64,000 nucleotides of DNA from an uncultured Bacteriovoracaceae bacterium (GCA_938034385.1 CALHLC010000009.1:1-64000); one strand, 5' to 3'; positions 25,468 through 34,867 are shown, counted from the first letter of the stretch. The notes: generated from the letters alone by a model not told the origin. Program-made: numbers and translations.

Positions 25468-27151
25468 AAGATGAGAAGCCTCTTGTTTGATAATATTCAA
25501 TATCTTCATATACATGATCAAATAGATTATGAAAATTGATGCTTGCTAAGAAATTTGGATTTATTTTATATGAAAACTCAAGATCAATTAAAGCGTAGGC
25601 ATCTACAATATTTTTAGAAAAAGACGTTGTTTTAGATTTATACTGAGCTTTAAAAGTTGTATTAATATTAAACAATTTTTTGCTTATAGAGATAAGGCCT
25701 TTGTGTTTCGGGATCGTAGCTAACTGGTTCTTATTACTATCTGTGGCACTCAAATATCGATATCCCAGATTAAAAACGATGTTTTTAATATCTAGCTTAG
25801 AAGTGAGTTCCACTCCATAGTTAGTGCTTTTAGCAATATTTAGGTAGCTATTGTTTTGATAAGATATTTTATTATTCATTTTATAAAAGAATAAGTCTTT
25901 AGAGATGAGTAAATTGGGAGATTTATAAGTATTTTTAAGGCTAACTTTTTTTAATTTTTCGTTTTTCAAGTCAGAATTTCCAGAAAATGAATCATATCTC
26001 TGAAAAAGAGAAGGAAGTTTTTCTGATTGAGTAAGCTTCAAGTTAGAACTGATTAAATCATTCCAATTATAGAGAGCATTGATACCAAAAGGGAAGGAAT
26101 GTTCTTTTTCATAAGAAACTCTAAGAAAGGGAGTTAATTTGAAATTTGGAAAGACGAGCTTGTTAGATACTCCTATGAACCATCTATTTCTTAAGTATAG
26201 ATCTGACAAAATTGATGCTTTTTCTTGTTCATATGTTGAAAGGACACGTAAATTAAAAAAACGAGAAAAGATATGCCTTTGTTTAAAAGTAATTCTTTTT
26301 GAAAAAGAGTCATAGTCATATCGATTTGAATCATTTTCTACTCTGTTGAGAGTATTCATGTTATAGAAAAGATTATAAGTGTGTAGTTTACTTTTTTGAT
26401 ATTTAGTTCCAAGAAGGAAAATGTAATGCTTGTATATAGAAGTATCATTGTTGATTAAGTCTTTAGGAAGAAAAGTAGTACTGTCAAAACCGTCAATATC
26501 TTGTTTCCCATCAATGATATAAAAACCAACGAATGGAGTAAAATGAGAGACCTTCTTTTCTACCCTTGTGAAAAAATTATTACTTACAAAGAAATCCTTT
26601 TCAGGCTCTAAATTGCTTGCTTGATTTTTTACTTTTGAGATCCCTTTGCTAAACAATCTTGAAATATGTAGCGTGGCATTTATAAAGCTATCCATTTGTA
26701 AGTTTAAAGCAATAAGTGAAGTGTCATCACTTCCATACATTAAGTTTAATTCATTTTTCCTTTTTGTTTTTAGTTTGAGACTATTATTAAAGGAATTAGA
26801 TCCAAGGTCATTATCCTGTAGAGAATAACTTCTAAGAAGATTGAAATTTATATATTGTAATTGAGAAGAGCTATTTATATCACTTGAGTCTGTGAGCTCA
26901 ACTTCATCAAGAAATGTTGAGATACTGCCTTTACCAAGCCCTCGAATTCCAACCTGGGTGATACCTGAAAAACCTACTGAATCTGTATCAATCGAGATAT
27001 TTTCTTTGAGCTCAAATGCATAGAGAGTTGAGTTTATAAGTTCATCAGACTCTTTATCTTCATGTTCAATTTTTTTAGCAGTAACATGTATTTCTTGAGA
27101 ATGAATATTTACACCAAAGCATAGCATGAGAGTAAAAAAGATAATTTTCAT
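25442..27151 (-). CDS. TonB-dependent outer-membrane receptor
   Basis: About 569 residues from ATG 27151, where MKIIFFTLMLCFGVNIHSQ gives a signal peptide. It has a short plug (about 20-125, with GITQVGIRGLGKGSISTFLDEVEL), then a barrel of alternating strands. The last part, INFHNLFDHVYEDIEYYQTRG, ends in ASISFTP, typical of the receptor C-terminus. Size is near the small end (BtuB-like). The ligand is unknown; no cobalamin riboswitch is seen upstream. Confidence 0.8.
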   Translation of the reverse strand: MKIIFFTLMLCFGVNIHSQEIHVTAKKIEHEDKESDELINSTLYAFELKENISIDTDSVGFSGITQVGIRGLGKGSISTFLDEVELTDSSDINSSSQLQYINFNLLRSYSLQDNDLGSNSFNNSLKLKTKRKNELNLMYGSDDTSLIALNLQMDSFINATLHISRLFSKGISKVKNQASNLEPEKDFFVSNNFFTRVEKKVSHFTPFVGFYIIDGKQDIDGFDSTTFLPKDLINNDTSIYKHYIFLLGTKYQKSKLHTYNLFYNMNTLNRVENDSNRYDYDSFSKRITFKQRHIFSRFFNLRVLSTYEQEKASILSDLYLRNRWFIGVSNKLVFPNFKLTPFLRVSYEKEHSFPFGINALYNWNDLISSNLKLTQSEKLPSLFQRYDSFSGNSDLKNEKLKKVSLKNTYKSPNLLISKDLFFYKMNNKISYQNNSYLNIAKSTNYGVELTSKLDIKNIVFNLGYRYLSATDSNKNQLATIPKHKGLISISKKLFNINTTFKAQYKSKTTSFSKNIVDAYALIDLEFSYKINPNFLASINFHNLFDHVYEDIEYYQTRGFSSYASISFTP

Positions 27152-27373
27152 CATGAGCAATAAATTAGCATAGTCTAAGGACAAATGCCTAAATTGCTTG
27201 CCAGTTATTAGGAAAAGCAGAAATTGTACGAAAATGAATTGTAGGCAATAACTATTGATAAGCTCCTGAAATTAAAGAGGTTTCTGGCTCTTTGTCAATC
27301 CTGTGTAATTTAGTCAGAAACTCTTGATAAAATATTCAGAGGAACTTAGGAGTCTATAGTAAGGAGATTAGTG

Positions 27374-27874
27374 ATGACTATAAAAAGACAAAAGGAACTA
27401 AGTCTTAAGAAATCAAGGTTGATTGAGCAATTCCGAAAGGAAGTAGTAAATGCACAAACAAGCAGGGACTTTTTAGACAAGAGGATGAATATGAATATTC
27501 TTCTATTGGATGGGGACAAAAATTATTCTAAAAAATTGGCCCATCATCTACAAAGTGCTAAAAAAGATTGCAAGATCTATGTTTGTCAAAGTGAATTTAC
27601 TGCAATGAAAATTCTCAAAGACAGTACCATTGATTTATTAATGATTAGTTTAGAACTTCAAACATTTGATGGATTTGATTTTGGTAAATCAGTTAGATCA
27701 TTGATGAGAAAAGACTATCCAATAGTATATTTTTCTAAAGATGAATCTAAGCATATGGAGTATTATTTTCAAGATATTCTAAATGCTCATTTTGTTCACA
27801 ATCCATTTGAACTAGAAGAAGTAGATGAAGCCTTTAGGAATTTAATTACTATTGATTATTCAAAAGTTTCTTGA
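27374..27874 (+). CDS. Degenerate (non-phosphorylatable) receiver-domain protein
   Basis: 166 residues. A basic N-terminal helix (1-38) precedes a CheY-like fold: ILLLDGDKN (acidic Asp46/Asp48), then IDLLMISLEL, where the phospho-acceptor Asp is replaced by Ser92. The conserved Lys of KPF is replaced by Asn (NPF, 143-145). It probably works by protein contact without phosphorylation. AAGGAG at 27361-27366 favours the ATG at 27374. No output domain and no kinase adjacent. A strong terminator follows. Confidence 0.72.
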   Translation: MTIKRQKELSLKKSRLIEQFRKEVVNAQTSRDFLDKRMNMNILLLDGDKNYSKKLAHHLQSAKKDCKIYVCQSEFTAMKILKDSTIDLLMISLELQTFDGFDFGKSVRSLMRKDYPIVYFSKDESKHMEYYFQDILNAHFVHNPFELEEVDEAFRNLITIDYSKVS

Positions 27875-28635
27875 TTACATTTAAGATTCGATAAATTCGA
27901 AGATTCAAAAAACAAAACTCCTTTTCGAAGGAGTTTTGTTTTTTTATATTCTTCGATCTCTCCAATACCTTGTTGGTAGAACTTTGTTTCTTTAACATCT
28001 GCAAAAGCTTTTACTCTACTTTGGTTTGAATGATTAAAAGAGAAGTCTATCCTTCTTGGAGAAAACTTAACCTGAGTTGTAATGTTAGAGTTTTCTTCAT
28101 CCCATGAAGGGATAAATATTGTTTTCTTGGTACTGTTTATTAATGTTATTTCATTTCTTTGGAAATCTGAATGTGTTTTTATCCAATATCCTTTATGAGT
28201 AAACTTTTCTAGGTTGTCTTGAATATTAAAAATAGAGATAGAAAAATCAATGAGTTGATCATCATTAAGTTGGAGCTGCTCATCAATTTCCTGACATTGG
28301 TTATATCTTTGAGGAGTTGGCTCTTCATTGCAAGTTCTATTAATGACACAAAAGCAATCTAGTGCATCAAATTGACAAGTATATTTAAATTTATTTGAAT
28401 AATATGATTCCTTGATTTTAATTAAGTTCTGACTTTCAGTTATGATTTCATCTACTAAATCACTTTCACCTGATTCAAAAGTATTAGGCCAATAAAAAGC
28501 AACAAACATATCAAGCTCACCATTTAAAGGTTTGCTATTGTTTAAAATGTTGAGAGTTTTGCTTTGTTCTAAGTTTGAATACTTAATAGATTTTGAACAA
28601 GAAAAAAAGAAGAATAAAAATAAGATGTATTTCAT
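27856..28635 (-). CDS. Lipoprotein of unknown function, last gene of an envelope operon
   Basis: 259 residues. Signal with lipobox FFSC (Cys13). Six further cysteines cluster around 90-120 (CQFDALDCFC, CNEE, QCQE). The rest is beta-rich without a recognised domain. The ATG overlaps the barrel gene stop by 4 bases. The last ~30 codons run through the terminator of the convergent receiver gene, so the true 3' end of this message is in doubt. Confidence 0.6.
   Translation of the reverse strand: MKYILFLFFFFSCSKSIKYSNLEQSKTLNILNNSKPLNGELDMFVAFYWPNTFESGESDLVDEIITESQNLIKIKESYYSNKFKYTCQFDALDCFCVINRTCNEEPTPQRYNQCQEIDEQLQLNDDQLIDFSISIFNIQDNLEKFTHKGYWIKTHSDFQRNEITLINSTKKTIFIPSWDEENSNITTQVKFSPRRIDFSFNHSNQSRVKAFADVKETKFYQQGIGEIEEYKKTKLLRKGVLFFESSNLSNLKCNQETFE
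27911..27946 (+). terminator. Strong terminator of the receiver gene, inside the convergent coding region
   Basis: Perfect 13-bp stem AACAAAACTCCTT (27911-27923) / AAGGAGTTTTGTT (27928-27940) with a TTCG loop and T run to 27946. A-rich flank on the other side gives a T run on the minus strand too, so it could act in both directions. Confidence 0.88.
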
Positions 28636-29870
28636 TTGTAAAAACTCAGTAATGATACTTGTAGCTCATGAGCGATTGGAACGTTTTTTCCTCCAAATTG
28701 ATGAGTATAAGTTGTTGTTAGATTAACAGGAAGTAGGAACTTCTTTTTGATAAAGGCATCAATCGTATTGATAGTCATTCCTAGAAAATAGCTATGCATA
28801 TTTTGAGAAGTATTTTTTTCTAAATGGTCATATCTTTTATAATCAAATTCACTGCCATTATAGCTATCAGAACCCTTCACCTGAAATTGATAGCCTCCAG
28901 CAAAAGAGAGAAGTTTACTGAGAGTGAAGCTTGATTGATAAGCAGCTTTAAACTGGTCTCCAAAGTTAATTCGTGTCGCTTCATCTATATCTGGCGAGAG
29001 AGGATTTTTATCATTTTGTGGTATTCTATATTCAGTTGTAAAAGGTAGTTGGTTAATATATTGAAATGAGAAAAGAGACTTTAACTTATTACTATGCTTG
29101 AACTCTTGTAGGAGCTCTAGACCAAGATCATATTGGCTATCACCAATATAAAGTTTCATGAAGTCATTCTTATGATCAGCTGAACCAGTAGGAAAAGCTA
29201 CAAGCAAGCCAAGAGTTGTTTTGAGTGATTGTGAATCATAAGCATTATACCTTGAAAAGATTCTAAGATCACCCCAATTGGTTTTTTGGCTCGTGTACTG
29301 TGGGTTGTAATTATATTCTTCTAATTTATAGAGGATTGGATTATTAGTAATTTTTTCTATTTCTTTTGCTTGAGTATAATTCCCATCTTTTCTTAATTGA
29401 GTTAGTAAGCTTCTCAATTTGGAGCTAGAGCTAAATTTATTCTTAAAGTTTGTAGAGATATTTACTCTTGGTAATAATCCAAAAATTGAGAGTTTTTTTG
29501 AAATTCCATATCCAAGAAAAAAATTATCAACTTTTGTTTTTATATCAAAAGTTGCTCGGTGAGATCCAGCAAGATCAGAGAAGTCATTTATTCCATAAGC
29601 TTTAAGAGCTCCTTCAGTAATACTCCTAAATTGTGGATCTTCATCTTCAAGGATATCTTGAAAACTTAAATCATCTTTAAATAATGATCCAAGAGTTACT
29701 CTATTGGAGTTCTCGTTATAATAATCCTTAAAGGAAAACCTTGAATGGATGTCTCCCCATATGAAAACAGATTTTGGTAAGACATCACTCGAATCAATAA
29801 CACTAGTGTTAATTAAGTCTTTGGTAGATCCAAGGAGTGAGAAAATACTAATTACAAGAAAAAGTTTCAA
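28632..29870 (-). CDS. Outer-membrane beta-barrel-like protein of unknown function
   Basis: 412 residues with signal peptide (1-16). Alternating hydrophobic/polar strands with aromatic girdles run through the C-terminal two-thirds (KTTLGLLVAFPTGSADHKND, LFSFQYINQLPF, FAGGYQFQVKGSD), ending in LLSFYK. The pattern resembles transporter/MetA-pathway barrels. It lies in the middle of a three-gene overlapping operon. Confidence 0.6.
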   Translation of the reverse strand: MKLFLVISIFSLLGSTKDLINTSVIDSSDVLPKSVFIWGDIHSRFSFKDYYNENSNRVTLGSLFKDDLSFQDILEDEDPQFRSITEGALKAYGINDFSDLAGSHRATFDIKTKVDNFFLGYGISKKLSIFGLLPRVNISTNFKNKFSSSSKLRSLLTQLRKDGNYTQAKEIEKITNNPILYKLEEYNYNPQYTSQKTNWGDLRIFSRYNAYDSQSLKTTLGLLVAFPTGSADHKNDFMKLYIGDSQYDLGLELLQEFKHSNKLKSLFSFQYINQLPFTTEYRIPQNDKNPLSPDIDEATRINFGDQFKAAYQSSFTLSKLLSFAGGYQFQVKGSDSYNGSEFDYKRYDHLEKNTSQNMHSYFLGMTINTIDAFIKKKFLLPVNLTTTYTHQFGGKNVPIAHELQVSLLSFYK

Positions 29871-30705
29871 AGTTTTTTACTGCCCTTTTTTGATCAATAA
29901 GTGTCTCAGCGATTAGCTGAGAGTTTTCATTCTCAATTTCAGTTTTTGTGAGTTTAATGATTTGGGATAAGATGTCACAAGCTTTAGATGGTTCATCCAC
30001 TTTTTTAAAATAGTCAGCTAATGCAATACTATTATAAATGTACTTACTGATATCTTTATTGGTCCACTTTGATTGGTCTACAGCTTCAGAAAGGTATTTA
30101 TAAGCTTGGTCCTTATTTCCAAATGGACTAGGCATTTTAGTATTTGCAATACCTAAGGTTCTGAATGGACCATAATAGAAAGTAGATTCTTTTTTGAAGT
30201 TGATGATAAATTTCATTGATTTTTTTATTTTGGGCCAGTTTTTGAGAACAACTCTGAAGCCTTCGATTTCTGATGCTCGAGCCAATGAAGTGCTATGTGA
30301 ATAATGTGCTTGAGTAAAAAGAGTGATTTCTCTTTCAGAAAGTTGGTCATAATCACCTACATTTAGACTTGTTCCAAAAAGATTTTTACATTCTTGTGAT
30401 CGGGCAATAGATTCTTTTAAAAGAGCGAGTTCTTCTTTTTCAGCTTTCTCTATTTCAGCTTTAGAAGCATTCGTCGGAAGTTCAATAGTTTTTCTGGTCC
30501 CCGATAAGAAATCTAAGTAGGAGATACGATTTAAACAGAAACATTTATTTATAGTATCACTGCTTTGAAGATAGATTTCCTTATATAAGTTCTTTGCGAT
30601 TAGAGCTTGATTTTTATCATGCTTTTTATCGAAGGCTATCTGTGCTTGTTCATAAGTTGCTTGAGAGTATCCAGCCATAGAAATTAGTAAGAGAAGTAAT
30701 TTCAC
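29848..30705 (-). CDS. Periplasmic TPR-like protein, TAtT (TRAP T-component) pattern
   Basis: 285 residues with signal peptide (1-16). It is mostly helical, with paired helices of TPR type. YYGPFRTLGIANTKMPSPFG followed by QAYKYLSEAV resembles the TAtT family of periplasmic TRAP-associated proteins, but no TRAP permease is present. It is first gene of the operon with the barrel (23-base overlap) and the lipoprotein. A role in delivering something to or from the barrel is conjecture. Confidence 0.55.
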   Translation of the reverse strand: MKLLLLLISMAGYSQATYEQAQIAFDKKHDKNQALIAKNLYKEIYLQSSDTINKCFCLNRISYLDFLSGTRKTIELPTNASKAEIEKAEKEELALLKESIARSQECKNLFGTSLNVGDYDQLSEREITLFTQAHYSHSTSLARASEIEGFRVVLKNWPKIKKSMKFIINFKKESTFYYGPFRTLGIANTKMPSPFGNKDQAYKYLSEAVDQSKWTNKDISKYIYNSIALADYFKKVDEPSKACDILSQIIKLTKTEIENENSQLIAETLIDQKRAVKNFETFSCN

Positions 30706-30868
30706 GAGGGTCCTTTTATTCGAGTTTATTAATATGTAAAAATTACCATTTTATTAATGAAAAAAATACATGTCTAAGAGAAAAGATAGAGGTTTTCTCT
30801 ATGTAAATATGACTGATTTTTACAGTTTGATTTGTTTGGAATGTGACTATTTGCTATGAGTAAGTTAT

Positions 30869-31609
30869 ATGAAAAAAGCTTACCAAATTGCATTTGTTTG
30901 TACTTTACTGTTTCTCTCACATGCTCATGCAGGACCAAGAAAAACAGTATTAAACTTAAGTGAAAAAATGGATCAAGCTTTATCCATTATAGGTCTAATA
31001 ATTGTCCAAGATAGATCAATCGCTCAAGATCAAAAAATTATTGAAGATACATTAGAAGAGCTCTTTGAGAGAGCTGTAGAGGTTAAAAAAGAAAGCAAAA
31101 TACAAAATTCTCATGAGAACTTATTAGTGGAAATGGTTCTGAAAAAGCTTAATTCCAAAGAAGAATTAGATCTTTATAAAGTAAGTAAGCTAAAACTGAA
31201 AGAATTAGGCCAAGAAGCTCAATTAGAAAATTTTAATGATCAGTTCGATAGATATATTAATAAAGAATACTTTGAAATGATCTTGAAAGAAGTAAGCGAA
31301 GTGTGCGGAGAGGAAACTGAAGATTTTCAAAATTCATTTTGTAATGGATACTTTGAAGGAATTTTTGATAAGAAAACTCTCGTTGCGACAGAGACATTGT
31401 CTTATATTATTAATCAACTCTCTAAAAACGTAGATGAAAACTTTGAAGATATTTCGATAGGAGTGAAGAACTTTTTAGGATTAGAAAGAACTCTTACTTT
31501 ATATATTTTTAAAGGTAATAAGCTTGAGAAGTTTTTTAACAAAAGAAGAATTAAAGCGTCTAAATTTAAATATTTTTTAATAGATCAATTATTTTATCAA
31601 TCTAAGTAA
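30869..31609 (+). CDS. Exported helical protein of unknown function
   Basis: 246 residues with signal peptide MKKAYQIAFVCTLLFLSHAHA. The mature part is charged and helical (Lys/Glu/Leu-rich), with one C...C pair (VCGEETEDFQNSFC). No recognised family. It stands alone, with its 3' end overlapping the convergent gene by 13 bases. Confidence 0.6.
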   Translation: MKKAYQIAFVCTLLFLSHAHAGPRKTVLNLSEKMDQALSIIGLIIVQDRSIAQDQKIIEDTLEELFERAVEVKKESKIQNSHENLLVEMVLKKLNSKEELDLYKVSKLKLKELGQEAQLENFNDQFDRYINKEYFEMILKEVSEVCGEETEDFQNSFCNGYFEGIFDKKTLVATETLSYIINQLSKNVDENFEDISIGVKNFLGLERTLTLYIFKGNKLEKFFNKRRIKASKFKYFLIDQLFYQSK

Positions 31610-32973
31610 ACTTTGCAATTTTTTATTAGTTTAGGCTTTTTTACTAATAACCTAATATAATTCATCCCCCCTGCAGCCATTAAACCTATGAAAACTTTAT
31701 TTCCTAAGCTTATTCCTACTAGGTCTAAGATAGATGCAAATGCCCATGCAGCTGAACCTGCCATCGTCCAGCCAACTCTAAAGAGTTGAATGGCGCCTCG
31801 ATGAATCTTTAATCTTTCAAGTAAAACTTCTGCTGTTAAGTTAGAGATTTTAGAAATATCATCTTTATATCTTATAAAAGAACTTTCTAGAATATCTGAT
31901 TCTTTCAATAAGTTTAGAGCTTCTTTCTGAGTATAAATGACGTCTTTTCCTTGTGATTGAATTTTAGCCTCAACTTCAGAAACAGCTTTATCATAACTTA
32001 TGACTCTTTTTGAAAAATCTTGAGCGACACTCAAGTCAAATAAACCTTGGGAGCCAAGGCCTTTAAGGGCCGTCATTCCAGCTACGTTTAATTGATCATA
32101 AAAATTACTATATCCATGAATTACTCCTGTTGCATCTAGTACATAGCCAGAGAGCATAATAATTTTAATAAAGACAAAGTCACTTAATAACCATTTGAAG
32201 TTTAAGTAAGTGAATCCTCCAGCCTTGCTGAAGAATTTAGGGAGCTTTTTTCCGGATTTTCTCTCTTTTAAGTTTTTAAAAAATGAGTATCTCTTGGCAA
32301 GAGTGTCGATTAATTTTTCTTCATACTTAGTTGAACCGATTAAGTCACTAAATTGATCGTTGAACCAATTAAGTGTTCCTGACATGCTTCCTAGTACAGA
32401 ACTAGTAACCAAAGCTGCATGCCATACCATCCCAGAAACCTGTAGTCCTGCAAAGGATACAGCTCCATTAATAAATCCTCGAGTAAAAGCAAGATTCATT
32501 CTTCCATGCTTGTTAAACCATTCACCAAGGTATAATGGATCTTTCCAGTTTTTAGATTTTTTTAAATCTTTAGAGCTTGGATTTCTTGATGGGTCAGTAG
32601 GTAGGCCTACTTCATCCAGAGTGAGATCAATAAACTTTGCTCCCATAATAGATGAGCCTAAGCCAAGTGCGACTGGTCTGAGTGCATTTTTTTTAAAAGG
32701 AATATTTTGAATATCACTATCTTTAGAAAAACCAGAATCTTTATAAAGAGACCTTACTGCATAATCAAGTTCCCTATTTTTTGATAATTTCTTTATTCTC
32801 TGGATTGCTTCAGCAAATTGTTCTTTCGTTTCAACTATAAAGTTCGTGTGTTTCAGCGAAAGGTTCTTTGTGAATTTGTCTTTTACTTCGTAGTCAATTT
32901 GTATGAGTTCGTTAGTACTTGCATGAGTAGAAAGTGCAAATAGAAATGAGAGTAAATAGATTGTTTTGAGCAT
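31597..32973 (-). CDS. Exported/membrane protein of unknown function
   Basis: 458 residues with signal peptide (1-18). Several moderately hydrophobic Gly/Ala-rich segments (RGFINGAVSFAGLQVSGMVW, FRVGWTMAGSAAWAFASIL, NKVFIGLMAAGGMNYI) suggest membrane insertion, separated by charged helical regions. No family recognised and no catalytic motif seen. Confidence 0.6.
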   Translation of the reverse strand: MLKTIYLLSFLFALSTHASTNELIQIDYEVKDKFTKNLSLKHTNFIVETKEQFAEAIQRIKKLSKNRELDYAVRSLYKDSGFSKDSDIQNIPFKKNALRPVALGLGSSIMGAKFIDLTLDEVGLPTDPSRNPSSKDLKKSKNWKDPLYLGEWFNKHGRMNLAFTRGFINGAVSFAGLQVSGMVWHAALVTSSVLGSMSGTLNWFNDQFSDLIGSTKYEEKLIDTLAKRYSFFKNLKERKSGKKLPKFFSKAGGFTYLNFKWLLSDFVFIKIIMLSGYVLDATGVIHGYSNFYDQLNVAGMTALKGLGSQGLFDLSVAQDFSKRVISYDKAVSEVEAKIQSQGKDVIYTQKEALNLLKESDILESSFIRYKDDISKISNLTAEVLLERLKIHRGAIQLFRVGWTMAGSAAWAFASILDLVGISLGNKVFIGLMAAGGMNYIRLLVKKPKLIKNCKVYLD

Positions 32974-33126
32974 AGTTAATTATAGAGTTTTAGGCCTTGA
33001 AAAATTTAAAATGGCAAAAAGTTCCTATATTAGAGTAGGGGTAAAAAATAGTTATTGAAAAAGGGTTTTCAAAGGTACATTTTTTACACACAATTAACAA
33101 AAGTATTTTTTTACAAAGGAGAAAAA

Positions 33127-33894
33127 ATGAAAAAAGCGACTTTATTGCTTGGGTTTATATTTGCACTCTCTTCATACGCAAATATTGGGAATTTAAGTTA
33201 TTTTACTGGTGAAAACACTATGAGCTTTAATGCTAGTGCTGATTATCAAATAACTGAAGCTTATACTTCAAGTTTAGAAAACTCAGGGTTTAATTTTAAC
33301 CTTGGAGTGAATTACGGAATTATGCCTAATCATGCTATTGGAGCAAGCTTAGGATATGGAATGACTGATACAGATTTTACTGTAGCTGGATCAACATCTA
33401 CTTCAGAAAGAAGTGGTATTTCTGATGTGAATGTTACTTGGGCACATAGATTTGTTAATAGTTCAAATCATAATTGGGATGCTATTGTAAATTTTAGTCC
33501 TAAAACTGGCGAAGCTAAGATTGATAATAACTTTAAAGGATATCATGATGCAGGTTTAACTTTAAGTTATACAACTAGAATGATGGATAACCTTGAAGGA
33601 ATGTTAAGTTTTAATGGTGGATATGCATTTGAAGATTCTATTTCAAATGATTGGAGCTTTGAAACTAGGGCTGGAACTAGATTTCATGCAACTCCAACAT
33701 TTTTTGTAGGAGCAAATGGAGCAATGATTAGTGGCTTCAATGGAAATGCAAGTCCTACATTTAACGCTGGTGGAAACGCTGGATACAAGATCTCTCCTAA
33801 ATCAAACATTGTAGCTAATGCAGTTTGGGTTGATCAAAGAAGTAGTAATATTGATGGTTGGAACTTCGGTTTAAACTATAATATGGAATTATAA
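33127..33894 (+). CDS. Outer-membrane beta-barrel, first of a paralogous pair
   Basis: 255 residues; ATG 33127 is preceded by AAAGGAG and begins a clean signal peptide. The mature protein is Gly/Asn/Ser-rich with alternating strands (FNLGVNYGIMPNHAIGASLG, TRFHATPTFFVGANGAM) and ends GLNYNMEL. The next gene is a paralog, sharing the start, the GARFHAT/FFVG block and the end. Probably a small porin-like barrel. An inverted repeat (TTGAAAA/TTTTCAA, 33055-33072) lies in the leader. Confidence 0.72.
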   Translation: MKKATLLLGFIFALSSYANIGNLSYFTGENTMSFNASADYQITEAYTSSLENSGFNFNLGVNYGIMPNHAIGASLGYGMTDTDFTVAGSTSTSERSGISDVNVTWAHRFVNSSNHNWDAIVNFSPKTGEAKIDNNFKGYHDAGLTLSYTTRMMDNLEGMLSFNGGYAFEDSISNDWSFETRAGTRFHATPTFFVGANGAMISGFNGNASPTFNAGGNAGYKISPKSNIVANAVWVDQRSSNIDGWNFGLNYNMEL

Positions 33895-33919
33895 TTATAA
33901 AAAATAAATTATAAACTTT

Positions 33920-33947
33920 AAGGAGAAGCATCGCTTCTCCTTTTTTT
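33920..33947 (+). terminator. Terminator after the first barrel gene
   Basis: AAGGAGAAGC (33920-33929) pairs with GCTTCTCCTT (33933-33942) around ATC; T run to 33947. The stem is identical to that after the second barrel gene. Confidence 0.87.
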
Positions 33948-33969
33948 ATACAAATTAATGGAGAAAAAA

Positions 33970-34815
33970 ATGAAAAATGTATTTTTAATGATGAGTTTAA
34001 TTTCTGGATTAGCCTTAGCTAATATTTCAAGTGTTTCTTATCTACCTACAGAGCAAAAGGTTTCTATGGAGACTTCTCTAGGATTTGGAGACTTAAGTCC
34101 AAAGTCTAATAGTTCGTATTCTAGTTCTAGCTATACATTAGGTTTAGACCTTGCTTATGGTGTAATGAAGAATCATACAGTTGGGGGAACTATTGCTTAT
34201 AGATCTACTGATACTACTTTATCTATAGACAATTCTAGTACTCAATCAAGTTTAAGATTAAATCCTTCTTCAAGTGATGATGGGTTTTCTCATATTGATT
34301 TATCTTGGAACTATAGATTCTTATCAAGCTTTTCAAGAAATCTTGATTTTAAAACTAATTTCAGTATAGTATCCGATTCTCCTGCAATGAGTTCGGTTAA
34401 TAGTGATATGAAAAACATAGGATTCAATTCAACTTACACGGCTAGGTTTTCAGAAAATCTTGAAGGTTTTGTTACTGCAGGTCTAGGATATTATTTTGGA
34501 GGTGACAGAGTTGTTAATAATTCTGATATAGACTTTTATTCTTTTGGTATCTCTACAGAATCTAATAGTTTCATTTCTGAAAGAATTAAAGGTGGAGCAA
34601 GATTTCATGCAACTTCACAATTCTTTGTTGGTGGAAACTTACACTTAGATTCTTATCAAGGATTTTTCTCTGATCCAGTTTTTACTCTTGGTCTGAATTC
34701 TGGATATAAAATTAATCCAAGCTCAAGAGTTATGGCAATGGCCTCAAGGTCTAGTTATTCTGGAACAGATACAGTTGGTTGGAACCTAGACTTAAATTAC
34801 AATATGGAAATTTAA
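33970..34815 (+). CDS. Outer-membrane beta-barrel, second of the paralogous pair
   Basis: 281 residues from ATG 33970 (GGAG upstream), with signal peptide MKNVFLMMSLISGLALA. Shares with the preceding protein the ANISSVSYL/ANIGNLSYF opening, GARFHATSQFFVGG, the GYKINPSS block and the C-terminal LNYNMEI. Tandem duplication is the simplest explanation. Followed by the same type of terminator. Confidence 0.72.
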   Translation: MKNVFLMMSLISGLALANISSVSYLPTEQKVSMETSLGFGDLSPKSNSSYSSSSYTLGLDLAYGVMKNHTVGGTIAYRSTDTTLSIDNSSTQSSLRLNPSSSDDGFSHIDLSWNYRFLSSFSRNLDFKTNFSIVSDSPAMSSVNSDMKNIGFNSTYTARFSENLEGFVTAGLGYYFGGDRVVNNSDIDFYSFGISTESNSFISERIKGGARFHATSQFFVGGNLHLDSYQGFFSDPVFTLGLNSGYKINPSSRVMAMASRSSYSGTDTVGWNLDLNYNMEI

Positions 34816-34838
34816 TATAATTTTTACAATTTTGTTAG

Positions 34839-34867
34839 AAGGAGAAGCATAAGCTTCTCCTTTTTTT
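34839..34867 (+). terminator. Terminator whose T run ends at the dinB start codon
   Basis: AAGGAGAAGC (34839-34848) pairs with GCTTCTCCTT (34853-34862); loop ATAA; T run to 34867, with dinB ATG at 34868. The only Shine-Dalgarno-like GGAG before dinB is in the 5' arm of this hairpin. Confidence 0.87.

Noticed and set aside
27152-27373. Possible cobalamin riboswitch or shared operator between the TonB receptor and the receiver gene
   Set aside because: No B12 box is visible. An imperfect inverted repeat (GTTTCTG 27280-27286, CAGAAAC 27315-27321) is too weak to call.
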